Shown: positions 1 through 5,233, counted from the stretch's first letter. The stretch is DNA of 5,391 nt from Pseudomonadota bacterium (GCA_023418355.1 JAEZZU010000335.1:1-5391), one strand, 5' to 3'. Numbers and translations are program-made. The notes: a model not told the origin generated them from the sequence alone.

Positions 1-2
1 AG

Positions 3-371
3 CGCATCGACCATGGCGTGCAGTCCGAAAAAGACATGGCCCTGATGCAGCGCCTGGCGCAGACCCAGATGCCGCTCACAGTCTGCCCGCTGTCCAACCT
101 CAAGCTGTGCGTGTTCAAGGACCTGCGTGAGCACAATCTGCCGCGCCTGCTGGCGGCGGGGCTGAAGGTGACGGTGAACTCGGATGACCCGGCCTACTTT
201 GGCGGCTACGTCAATGACAACTACCTGCAGCTGTTTGCCGCCACCGGCATGGGCGCTGCACAGGCCTACCAGCTGGCGCGCAACAGCCTGGAGGCGACCT
301 TTGCCACAGCGGAGCAAAAAGCTGCCTGGGTGCAGCAGCTCGATGCGCACTTCGCATCCTTTGCCGCGTAG
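3..371 (+). CDS. add: Adenosine/adenine deaminase, C-terminal part (5' truncated by window edge)
   Basis: This is the last 122 codons of a zinc-dependent purine deaminase of the adenosine deaminase superfamily, which hydrolyses the 6-amino group of adenosine or adenine in the cytoplasm. The reading frame is open to the left edge; bases 1-2 (ag) fit the end of a GAG codon, giving the family motif E-RIDHG. Visible elements are that motif with its catalytic histidine (fourth visible residue), CPLSNLKLCVF (visible residues 28-38) and NSDDPAYFGGY (59-69), whose first Asp is the expected zinc ligand. The KLCVF and DDPAYFGGY wording resembles the bacterial/fungal adenine deaminase branch (for example Pseudomonas PA0148) more than classical adenosine deaminase, so adenine is the likelier substrate; the symbol add is only the usual family label. 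The gene ends in TAG and is followed by a strong palindrome. The start and N-terminal HxH metal motif lie outside the window. Confidence 0.9.
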   Translation, partial: RIDHGVQSEKDMALMQRLAQTQMPLTVCPLSNLKLCVFKDLREHNLPRLLAAGLKVTVNSDDPAYFGGYVNDNYLQLFAATGMGAAQAYQLARNSLEATFATAEQKAAWVQQLDAHFASFAA

Positions 372-382
372 TTATCAAAAGC

Positions 383-462
383 AGAGCGGCTGGCGCTTGA
401 ATTTATTGGTTTTCAGATATTTATGTATCTGAAACCTTTATTTTTCAAGCGCTAGCCGCTCT
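383..462. terminator. Long palindrome, likely bidirectional terminator between convergent genes
   Basis: The left arm AGAGCGGCTGGCGCTTGAA (383-401) pairs with 444-462 over 19 bp with a single G-U wobble. Inside the loop a second hairpin forms: GGTTTTCAGATA (408-419) with TATCTGAAACC (426-436), one T bulged. Read rightward the stem runs into CTTTTATT, and read leftward into GCTTTTG, so it can terminate both the deaminase gene (stop at 371) and the HIT gene (stop at 474). The T-tracts are short, so some of the strength must come from the stem. The core resembles an intergenic palindrome I recall as recurrent in Comamonadaceae genomes. Confidence 0.75.
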
Positions 463-473
463 TTTATTAATAG

Positions 474-923
474 CTATTCCAGTGCTTGCAATGCGGCACG
501 AAGCTTTTCGGCATAGCCCTGCAGCAACGGCACGGCCGGTTCCTTGCGCGGCCAGCTCAGCGCCACGCCATCGTCCTCATGGCGCGGCAGCACATGCATG
601 TGAAAGTGGAACACCGTCTGCCCGCCCGCCTTGCCATTGGCCTGAAACAGAGTAATGCCATCGGGTGCAAACGCCTGCTGCGCGGCCTGCGCGATGCGCT
701 GCGCGGTCTGCATCACGGCGGCGGCTTCCTCGGGTGTGAGGTCCAGCACCGTGACGGCGTGGCGCTTGCTGGCCACCAGCACATGGCCGGGGTTGACCTG
801 GCCAATGTCCATGAAGGCCACGGTCAGATCATCTTCATAGATCTTGGCGGCGGGAATCTCGCCCGCCACGATCTTGCAGAAGATGCAGTGGCCGGGCGGG
901 GAGGTGTCGACAAACATGGGCAT
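474..923 (-). CDS. HIT-family (histidine triad) nucleotide hydrolase
   Basis: This encodes a 149-residue histidine triad protein, probably a cytoplasmic nucleotide phosphoramidase/hydrolase of the Hint or Hit (YhaE-like) type. The opening block has CIFCKIVAGEIPA with Cys13 and Cys16, a frequent metal site in this group. NPGHVLV follows around 44-50, and the catalytic triad HFHMHVL has histidines at 106, 108 and 110, preceded by GGQTVF. Length fits the Hit-like branch (about 140-150 residues) better than the shorter E. coli HinT. The frame is open further upstream to 977, but the ATG at 923 is preferred because GGAG sits 7 nt before it and the extra 18 residues look unconserved. A second ATG two codons later (917) is less well spaced. 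The gene is convergent with the deaminase and divergent from the BMP gene, so it is probably a single transcription unit. The physiological substrate cannot be told from sequence. Confidence 0.93.
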   Translation of the reverse strand: MPMFVDTSPPGHCIFCKIVAGEIPAAKIYEDDLTVAFMDIGQVNPGHVLVASKRHAVTVLDLTPEEAAAVMQTAQRIAQAAQQAFAPDGITLFQANGKAGGQTVFHFHMHVLPRHEDDGVALSWPRKEPAVPLLQGYAEKLRAALQALE

Positions 924-930
924 GGCAGGT

Positions 931-934
931 CTCC
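931..934 (-). promoter_or_regulatory. Shine-Dalgarno site of the HIT gene
   Basis: On the minus strand this reads GGAG, 7 nt before the ATG at 923. It decides that start over the upstream in-frame ATG at 977 and the ATG at 917. Confidence 0.6.
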
Positions 935-1018
935 GGAAATGAGGAAGGCAACAACTGGCTCCATCGTAGAAAAGCACGGCTGTCGCCGCCAGTGTGGTTA
1001 GTCCGCAAACGCAGGGCT

Positions 1019-1038
1019 GCGGGTTTACCCGCTAGAAT
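1019..1038 (+). promoter_or_regulatory. Candidate promoter/operator of the BMP gene
   Basis: A perfect 5-bp inverted repeat, GCGGG-TTTA-CCCGC (1019-1032), is followed directly by TAGAAT (1033-1038), a 5/6 match to the -10 consensus, about 75 nt before the BMP start. No convincing -35 is seen at 16-18 nt, so it would need an activator. The palindrome could be an operator overlapping the promoter. A similar TTTA...CCC...-10-CC arrangement lies upstream of guaD. Evidence is motif-only. Confidence 0.3.
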
Positions 1039-1112
1039 CCCCCGCTTCGCCTGCCGCATTGCTCCAGCGGCGGGCGAACTTGTTCTCATATGGAGCCATG
1101 TAGAGGAACACC

Positions 1113-2213
1113 ATGTATAAAAACCTCGCAGCCACACTCGTGGCCGCCTGCGTTGCCGCTTCGTCTTTTGCACAATCTTCCGCAACGCCTCCCGCTCCCT
1201 CCCCATCTCCCACCAAAGCTGCTTTTGTCTATGTGACGCCCGTGCTGCCTGCCGGCTGGACGCGCCAGCATGAGGAAGGCCGCCTGCAGCTCGAACGTGC
1301 GCTGGGCGCGCAGGTGCAGACGGTGGCGGTGGACAACGTGCCGGAGAGTGCCGATGCGGAACGTGTGATTCGCGACCTGGCCGCGCAGGGCAATGACATC
1401 ATCTTCACCACCAGCTTTGGCTATATGGAGCCTACGCTGCGTGTGGCCCAGGAGTTCCCGAACGTGAAGTTCGAGCACATCACGGGCTACAAGCAGACGG
1501 CCAATGTGGCCAATGCCAATGCGCGCTACTACGAGGGGCGCTATCTCTCGGGCATTGCGGCGGGCCGCATGAGCGAGAGCGGGGTAGCGGGTTTTGTCGC
1601 GGGCTTTCCGATTCCTGAAGTGGTGCAGGGCATCAACGCCTTCGCACTGGGCATGCGCAGCGTGAACCCGAAGGCACAGGTCAAGGTGATCTGGCTCAAC
1701 GCCTGGTTTGACCCCGCGCGCGAGCGCGACGCTGCCATGACGCTGATGGACCAGGGCGCCGATGTGCTGTCCTTCCAGGTGGCCAGCACGGCCGTGATGG
1801 CCGCCGCACAGGAACGCGGCAAGATGGCGATAGCCTTTCACTCCGACATGCGCAAGGATGGTCCTGATGCACAGCTGCTGGCCGTAACCCACCACTGGGG
1901 CGGCTACTACAGCCAGCGCGTACAGGCTGTGCGTGATGGCAAGTGGACTTCGGGCGACGTCTGGGGTGGTGTGAAAGAAGGCATGGTCAAGGTCGAACAC
2001 TTTGGCCCCAAGCTGCCCAAGGCCGTGCGCGAAGAAGTGCTGGCGCGCCAGCAGGAAATGGCAGCAGGCAAATTGCAGCCCTTCCGTGCCGTGCAGGCGG
2101 ATATCCGCGACAACCAGGGCCAGGTTCGCATTGCCAAAGGTTCGCAGTTGAGCGATGCCCAACTGCTGCAGATGGACTGGCTGGCTGAAGGCGTCGTGGG
2201 CAGCATTCGCTGA
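1113..2213 (+). CDS. BMP/PnrA-family ABC transporter substrate-binding protein (probable purine binding)
   Basis: A 366-residue periplasmic solute-binding protein of the basic membrane protein (Bmp, PF02608) family, whose characterised members capture purine nucleosides or nucleobases for ABC import. The N-terminus is a short signal peptide with likely signal peptidase I cleavage after SSFA (residue 20), then a Pro/Ser linker (about 24-34). VAAC at 10-13 is a formal lipobox, but the hydrophobic stretch before it is very short. The mature domain begins with AAFVYVTPVLPAGWT. Family blocks include DIIFTTSFGYME (95-106), YYEGRYLSGIAAG (139-151), GFVAGFPIPEVVQGINAFALG (first-lobe hinge, 160-180), FHSDM (242-246) and VTHHWGGYY (258-266). 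The GWTRQHEEG segment (48-56) resembles the GWT.xH branch, one member of which (from Brucella) I recall being crystallised with adenine. The ATG at 1113 has AGAGGA 5 nt upstream. No permease or ATPase gene is adjacent. Nearby deaminase genes support a purine ligand, by inference. Confidence 0.9.
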   Translation: MYKNLAATLVAACVAASSFAQSSATPPAPSPSPTKAAFVYVTPVLPAGWTRQHEEGRLQLERALGAQVQTVAVDNVPESADAERVIRDLAAQGNDIIFTTSFGYMEPTLRVAQEFPNVKFEHITGYKQTANVANANARYYEGRYLSGIAAGRMSESGVAGFVAGFPIPEVVQGINAFALGMRSVNPKAQVKVIWLNAWFDPARERDAAMTLMDQGADVLSFQVASTAVMAAAQERGKMAIAFHSDMRKDGPDAQLLAVTHHWGGYYSQRVQAVRDGKWTSGDVWGGVKEGMVKVEHFGPKLPKAVREEVLARQQEMAAGKLQPFRAVQADIRDNQGQVRIAKGSQLSDAQLLQMDWLAEGVVGSIR

Positions 2214-2222
2214 TGCTGCTTG

Positions 2223-2291
2223 TCTGAGAAAGAAGCGGTGTTCCAGATTTGGGCGGTAAGTACGTACACCGCTGGAGCCGCTTTGCTCAGA
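2223..2291 (+). other. Imperfect multi-helix hairpin in the BMP-guaD gap
   Basis: Nested pairings are TCTGAG (2223-2228) with CTCAGA (2286-2291), AGCGG (2234-2238) with CCGCT (2278-2282), TCCAG (2242-2246) with CTGGA (2272-2276), and CGGT (2254-2257) with ACCG (2268-2271). A competing 8-bp helix, AGCGGTGT (2234-2241) with ACACCGCT (2266-2273), would disrupt the middle helices. There is no T-tract after it. It may be part of the BMP 3' untranslated region, or a regulatory leader if transcription toward guaD begins or continues here. Confidence 0.4.
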
Positions 2292-2296
2292 AAATC

Positions 2297-2384
2297 AGGA
2301 GCGCTTTGCGCAGGGATTGGCTGGTTTTTTGCATGGTTTGTGCTTTAAACCCCCTCTAATCCAGCGCAAACCGCTCCTTTTTTT
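2297..2384 (+). terminator. Large hairpin plus T7 tract between the BMP gene and guaD
   Basis: AGGAGCGCTTTGCGC (2297-2311) pairs with 2364-2378 over 15 bp with one C-C mismatch. The stem continues after a small internal loop with GGATT (2314-2318) and AATCC (2358-2362), and the loop holds GGTTT/AAACC (2335-2339/2347-2351). Seven Ts (2378-2384) follow the stem, as in an intrinsic terminator, although the loop is unusually long. The T-tract ends only 13 bp before the guaD start, so it either ends the BMP transcript or acts as an attenuator for guaD. Confidence 0.6.
2355..2360 (+). promoter_or_regulatory. Candidate -10 element of guaD inside the terminator loop
   Basis: TCTAAT matches the -10 consensus at 5 of 6 positions and would place a transcription start near 2367, giving a leader of about 30 nt that lacks the left arm of the hairpin. 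No good -35 exists: TTGCAT at 2329-2334 is 20 nt away and only 3/6. Low-confidence motif call. Confidence 0.3.
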
Positions 2385-2397
2385 ACTGGGATGCATG

Positions 2398-3696
2398 ATG
2401 ACCATGAAGATCTACCGCAGTGCCTTGCTCCGTTTTGCCGAAGACGGCAGCCCCCTGTATGACAGCGATGGTCTGCTGGCCGTTGCTCCTGATGATCAGG
2501 GCCAGGAACGCGTGGTTGCGGCCGGCAGCTGGCAGGCACTGCAAGCGCAGTATGCGCAGCAACCGGATGCGGAAGTCATTCATCTGCCCGGCAAGCTGAT
2601 CGCGCCGGGCTTTGTGGACATGCACATCCACTACCCGCAGACCGATGTGATTGGCGCGCCCGCCGATGGCCTGCTGCCCTGGCTGGAGCACTACACCTTC
2701 CCGCACGAATCGCGCTTTCACGACCGTGCCTACGCGGACAGCGTGGCGGCCTTCTTTCTGGACGAACTGCTGCGCAATGGTGTGACCACAGCGCTGACCT
2801 TTGCAACCTCGCACCCCGCATCCGTTGATGCCATCATGGCCGCCTCGCAGCAGCGCGGCATGCGCATGATCGCTGGCAAGGTGCTGCAGGATCGCCACAG
2901 CCCCGATGGGGTGCGCGACGATACCGAGCAGGGGCTGATCGATACCGAAACCTTGATCGGTCGCTGGCACGGCGTGGATCGGCTGGGCTACGCCATCACG
3001 CCGCGCTTTGCCCCGACCAGCACGCCGGAACAGCTCCAAGGCGCCGGAGAGCTGGCGGCCAAATACGGCGATGTGTGGATCCACTCCCACGTCTCGGAAA
3101 ACCTCGATGAAATCCGCTGGGTGCGCGAGCTCTACCCCGAGGCGCGCAGCTACCTCGACGTCTATCAGCGCTTTGGCCTGATGCGTGAACGTGCCGTGTA
3201 TGCGCACTGCATCTGGCTGGACGATATGGACCGCGCGCTGATGCGTGAAACCAAAACAGCGGCGGCCATCAGCCCGACCAGCAATCTGTTCCTGTCCAGC
3301 GGCTACTTTGATTACCTCAAGGCCGATGCCGCAGGCTTCATGTACGGCCTGGCCAGCGATGTGGGCGGCGGCATGAGCTTTTCGCCATTCCGCACCATGC
3401 AGGCCGCCTATGTCGTGGGGCGCGAGCAGCACAGCAAGCAGGGCCTGAGCCTCAAGCCCACCCACCTGTGGTGGCAGCACACCGCTGGTGCGGCCAAGGC
3501 GCTGGGGCTGGAGGGCGTGATCGGCAACCTGCAGCCGGGCTGCGAGGCAGACTTTGTGGTCATCAACCCCGCCTGCACGCCGCTGCTGGCGCGCAAAACG
3601 GCGCAGGCACAGTCGCTGGACGAGCTGCTTTTCGCGATGATCATCCTCGGCGATGACCGTTTGATTGAGCAAACCATCGTCTCTCAAGCAAAATAG
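2398..3696 (+). CDS. guaD: Guanine deaminase
   Basis: This encodes a 432-residue cytoplasmic zinc hydrolase that converts guanine to xanthine plus ammonia, feeding purine breakdown. It is close in length to E. coli GuaD (439) and recognisable throughout. The metal motif GFVDMHIHYPQ carries His76 and His78. LLRNGVTTALTFATSHP lies near 124-140 and AITPRFAPTS near 199-208, with Arg203 expected to contact substrate. HSHVSEN provides the third zinc His231 and the catalytic Glu234. YAHC carries His270, SPTSNLFLSSG lies around 292-302, and SDVGGG carries the zinc Asp321. The C-terminal GCEADFVVI strand closes the amidohydrolase fold. The frame is open upstream to 2317 from a TTG, but that segment overlaps the terminator. 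ATGs at 2395, 2398 and 2404 compete; 2398 is chosen because the weak GGGA at 2388-2391 is 6 nt away. The next gene, dcd, follows after 63 nt with no terminator visible between, so co-transcription is possible. Confidence 0.95.
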   Translation: MTMKIYRSALLRFAEDGSPLYDSDGLLAVAPDDQGQERVVAAGSWQALQAQYAQQPDAEVIHLPGKLIAPGFVDMHIHYPQTDVIGAPADGLLPWLEHYTFPHESRFHDRAYADSVAAFFLDELLRNGVTTALTFATSHPASVDAIMAASQQRGMRMIAGKVLQDRHSPDGVRDDTEQGLIDTETLIGRWHGVDRLGYAITPRFAPTSTPEQLQGAGELAAKYGDVWIHSHVSENLDEIRWVRELYPEARSYLDVYQRFGLMRERAVYAHCIWLDDMDRALMRETKTAAAISPTSNLFLSSGYFDYLKADAAGFMYGLASDVGGGMSFSPFRTMQAAYVVGREQHSKQGLSLKPTHLWWQHTAGAAKALGLEGVIGNLQPGCEADFVVINPACTPLLARKTAQAQSLDELLFAMIILGDDRLIEQTIVSQAK

Positions 3697-3729
3697 CGCC
3701 ATTGCAGGCAACTTATCGCCGCACCCAGC

Positions 3730-3735
3730 TATAAA
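3730..3735 (+). promoter_or_regulatory. Candidate -10 element of dcd
   Basis: TATAAA in the 63-nt gap between guaD and dcd is a 5/6 match to the -10 consensus. The nearest -35-like hexamer, TTGCAG (3702-3707), is 22 nt upstream, too far for a standard promoter, so this is only a suggestion that dcd may have its own start besides read-through from guaD. Confidence 0.25.
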
Positions 3736-3759
3736 AAATTCAGCGAACAGGATTTCTTC

Positions 3760-4326
3760 ATGAGCATCATGAGCGACAAATGGATCCGCCAGATGGCGGA
3801 GCAGCACGGCATGATCGAGCCCTTTGAGCCCGGTCAGATCCGTGAAGCCAATGGCCACAAGATCATCAGCTACGGTACATCCAGCTATGGCTACGACATT
3901 CGCTGCGCCCGTGAGTTCAAGGTGTTCACCAATATCCACAGCACCGTGGTCGATCCCAAAAATTTCGACGAAAAGAGCTTTGTCGATTTCGAAGGCGACT
4001 ACTGCATCATCCCGCCCAACAGCTTTGCGCTGGCTCGCACGGTGGAGTACTTCCGCATTCCCCGTGACGTGCTGACCGTATGCCTGGGCAAGAGCACCTA
4101 CGCGCGCTGCGGCATCATCGTGAACGTGACACCGTTCGAGCCCGAGTGGGAAGGCTATGTGACGCTGGAGTTCTCCAACACCACACCACTGCCAGCCAAG
4201 ATCTACGCTGGTGAAGGCTGCGCACAGGTCCTGTTCTTCCAGGGCGACCAGCCTTGCGAAACCAGCTACAAGGACCGTGGCGGCAAATACCAGGGCCAGC
4301 ACGGCGTGACCCTGCCACGTACCTGA
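3760..4326 (+). CDS. dcd: dCTP deaminase
   Basis: A 188-residue homotrimeric dCTP deaminase of the dUTPase-like fold, converting dCTP to dUTP and ammonia; dUTPase then supplies dUMP for thymidylate synthesis. The sequence is the longer SDKWIRQMAEQHGMIEPF-starting form common in beta/gammaproteobacteria rather than the E. coli K-12 form. Visible motifs are SYGTSSYGYDIRC (37-49), IIPPNSFALARTVEYFRIP (83-101), GKSTYARCGIIVNVTPFEP (110-128), GYVTLEFSN (132-140) with the catalytic glutamate at 137, and the C-terminal GGKYQGQHGVTLP (174-186), which closes over the nucleotide. It appears complete and intact. The ATG at 3760 is favoured because AGGA (3749-3752) lies 7 nt upstream; the in-frame ATG at 3769 is less well placed. 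It follows guaD on the same strand but serves pyrimidine deoxynucleotide synthesis, so any operon is positional rather than a clear shared pathway. Confidence 0.97.
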   Translation: MSIMSDKWIRQMAEQHGMIEPFEPGQIREANGHKIISYGTSSYGYDIRCAREFKVFTNIHSTVVDPKNFDEKSFVDFEGDYCIIPPNSFALARTVEYFRIPRDVLTVCLGKSTYARCGIIVNVTPFEPEWEGYVTLEFSNTTPLPAKIYAGEGCAQVLFFQGDQPCETSYKDRGGKYQGQHGVTLPRT

Positions 4327-4339
4327 TCAGTGGCTCTGG

Positions 4340-4369
4340 GCGCGTGATCCCGCGGCTGGGGTCACGCGC
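4340..4369. terminator. GC-rich hairpin between convergent dcd and hemerythrin genes
   Basis: GCGCGTGATCCC (4340-4351) pairs with GGGGTCACGCGC (4358-4369) as a 12-bp stem with one U-G wobble and a 6-nt loop. It starts 14 nt after the dcd stop and lies 13 nt beyond the hemerythrin stop. The rightward tail, AGCTTCTGGTTTTC, is only moderately T-rich, and no T-tract is seen leftward, so it is a plausible but not textbook terminator, mainly for dcd. Confidence 0.6.
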
Positions 4370-4381
4370 AGCTTCTGGTTT

Positions 4382-4888
4382 TCAGCCAAACAGCCGCGCA
4401 AAAAAGCCTTTGCGCTTGTGCTTTTGCTCCAGCTTGCGTGCCACCTGCTGCTTGGTGCGCTCAATGTCTTGCCTGCTGCCCTTGCCGGTCATGCGCTGAT
4501 AGGTCTTGACCGCATCCACGTAGCCATGGTCTTCGTTGCGGATATGGCTGAACAGCCAGCGTGACAGCATGGTGTGCAGCTCCTGTGCCACATCTTCACC
4601 TGCTTCAAAACGGGTCTGCATTTCGCCTACGCGGCGAGTGAACAGTTCATGCACGCGCTTGTGCAGGTCTGTAAAGGCGTAGCCGGAGTCTTCCAGCATG
4701 CGTTCTTCATAGGCGAAGTGAGAGATGGTGTAGTCCACGGTTTCTGCAATCACTTCACTCAGTGCAGCGCGGTCTGGAGACTCGCGCAGTTCGTGCAGGC
4801 GGTTGATGTAATCCACGATGCGACGATGCTGAATATCAATTTCGTCAATGCCTGTATTCAGATCTTCTACCCATTGCAAAACCGCCAT
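4382..4888 (-). CDS. Bacteriohemerythrin
   Basis: A 168-residue single-domain bacteriohemerythrin, a non-heme diiron protein that binds O2 reversibly (some members respond to NO or iron). All seven expected iron ligands are visible: His21 (DIQH), His57 and Glu61 (SHFAYEE), His76 and His80 (LHKRVH), His115 and Asp120 (SHIRNED). The typical opening W6 and the DHGY after the last ligand also fit the bacteriohemerythrin family. After about residue 130 there is a roughly 35-residue highly basic helical tail rich in K/R/Q/E, ending in the amphipathic KGFFARLFG; its role is unknown, with membrane or partner docking a possibility. The frame is open upstream to 4939, but the ATG at 4888 is chosen because AGAGGG lies 7 nt before it and domain homology starts there. 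It stands alone, convergent with dcd. A sigma70-like promoter sits about 80 nt upstream. Whether it stores, delivers or senses oxygen is not shown. Confidence 0.95.
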   Translation of the reverse strand: MAVLQWVEDLNTGIDEIDIQHRRIVDYINRLHELRESPDRAALSEVIAETVDYTISHFAYEERMLEDSGYAFTDLHKRVHELFTRRVGEMQTRFEAGEDVAQELHTMLSRWLFSHIRNEDHGYVDAVKTYQRMTGKGSRQDIERTKQQVARKLEQKHKRKGFFARLFG

Positions 4889-4895
4889 TGCACAA

Positions 4896-4901
4896 CCCTC
4901 T
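4896..4901 (-). promoter_or_regulatory. Shine-Dalgarno site of the hemerythrin gene
   Basis: Reads AGAGGG on the minus strand, 7 nt before the ATG at 4888, fixing that start over the ATG at 4939. Confidence 0.6.
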
Positions 4902-4910
4902 GTCGTTTTT

Positions 4911-4938
4911 TGAAGCACTGTGATGCACGGGTGCTTCA
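4911..4938. repeat. Inverted repeat in the hemerythrin leader
   Basis: TGAAGCAC (4911-4918) and GTGCTTCA (4931-4938) form a perfect 8-bp inverted repeat with a 12-nt spacer, located between the predicted transcription start and the ribosome-binding site of the hemerythrin gene. It could be an mRNA hairpin or an operator downstream of the promoter. No T-tract follows it on the hemerythrin strand, so it is not a terminator for that transcript. Confidence 0.5.
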
Positions 4939-4952
4939 ATCATTTGATTTTT

Positions 4953-4965
4953 AGGGGAAACCCCT
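4953..4965. repeat. AGGGG/CCCCT palindrome at the predicted hemerythrin transcription start
   Basis: AGGGG-AAA-CCCCT is a perfect 5-bp inverted repeat, extended by TTT/AAA (4948-4950 and 4967-4969) after one mismatch. It coincides with the expected start of the hemerythrin transcript, which would suit an operator or a 5'-end hairpin. No T-tract follows on either strand in the sense needed for termination. Confidence 0.35.
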
Positions 4966-4970
4966 TAAAG

Positions 4971-5000
4971 ATTATGGTTGGCCACCATCAGGCATGGCAA
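4971..5000 (-). promoter_or_regulatory. Sigma70-like promoter of the hemerythrin gene
   Basis: On the minus strand, TTGCCA (5000-4995, 5/6 to the -35 consensus) is separated by 18 nt from CATAAT (4976-4971, 5/6 to the -10 consensus). Transcription would start near 4964, giving a leader of about 76 nt. Confidence 0.55.
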
Positions 5001-5018
5001 GGCTTTGCTGGAATAAAT

Positions 5019-5050
5019 GTATGCATTTTTGGTATCAAGTTTTTGCATAC
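5019..5050. repeat. GTATGCA/TGCATAC inverted repeat
   Basis: GTATGCA (5019-5025) and TGCATAC (5044-5050) are perfect 7-bp inverted arms with an 18-nt spacer, each flanked on its inner or left side by a T5 run. They lie about 20-50 bp upstream of the hemerythrin -35, a suitable position for a regulator, but no family is recognised. Confidence 0.35.
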
Positions 5051-5219
5051 GGATAATTCTATGTTTATCAATAACTTGCGTTTACTTTGTTCGTAAGTCT
5101 GAATGAATTATTAATAAAATGCTTGGTCTTTTTGTTGGTGCTAATAAATGATTGAATGTATTTTGATAATGTAAGGGATAATAAAAAATGTATTTATTTT
5201 TTAGAAATCATTATTAATT

Positions 5220-5233
5220 TTGATAAATATCAA
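5220..5233. promoter_or_regulatory. FNR/Anr/Dnr-type binding site
   Basis: TTGAT-AAAT-ATCAA is an exact match to the TTGAT-N4-ATCAA consensus of FNR-family regulators (oxygen or NO responsive). It lies about 245 nt upstream of the hemerythrin -10, too far for usual activation, and about 80-95 nt before the transposase start. An activator-type promoter read rightward would start near 5268, inside the probable IS element. The match is direct; the function is inferred. Confidence 0.5.

Noticed and set aside
486..1001. Plus-strand open frame opposite the HIT gene
   Set aside because: It is antisense to an intact HIT protein with complete catalytic motifs, and shows no domain of its own.
1141..1151. 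BMP protein as a lipoprotein via VAAC
   Set aside because: The motif fits, but only about 12 residues precede the Cys; a signal peptidase I site at SSFA is more typical. Kept as an alternative only.
1086..2162. Long minus-strand open frame opposite the BMP gene
   Set aside because: It mirrors the BMP coding sequence, has a His-rich composition typical of antisense frames, and lacks a family match.
2317..2397. Extended N-terminus of guaD from a TTG start
   Set aside because: The extra residues are encoded by the hairpin and T-tract, have no counterpart in GuaD proteins, and lack a ribosome-binding site.
2383..4302. A very long open frame on the minus strand opposite guaD and dcd
   Set aside because: Its translation has no recognisable domain, and it lies wholly antisense to two well-conserved genes; high G+C codon bias keeps such frames open.
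4574..4954. Plus-strand open frame opposite the hemerythrin gene
   Set aside because: The minus-strand protein has all seven diiron ligands; the opposite frame has no recognisable features or ribosome-binding site.
4974..5096. A 40-codon plus-strand frame in the AT-rich gap
   Set aside because: It has no well-spaced ribosome-binding site, overlaps the hemerythrin promoter, and its sequence resembles nothing I know.
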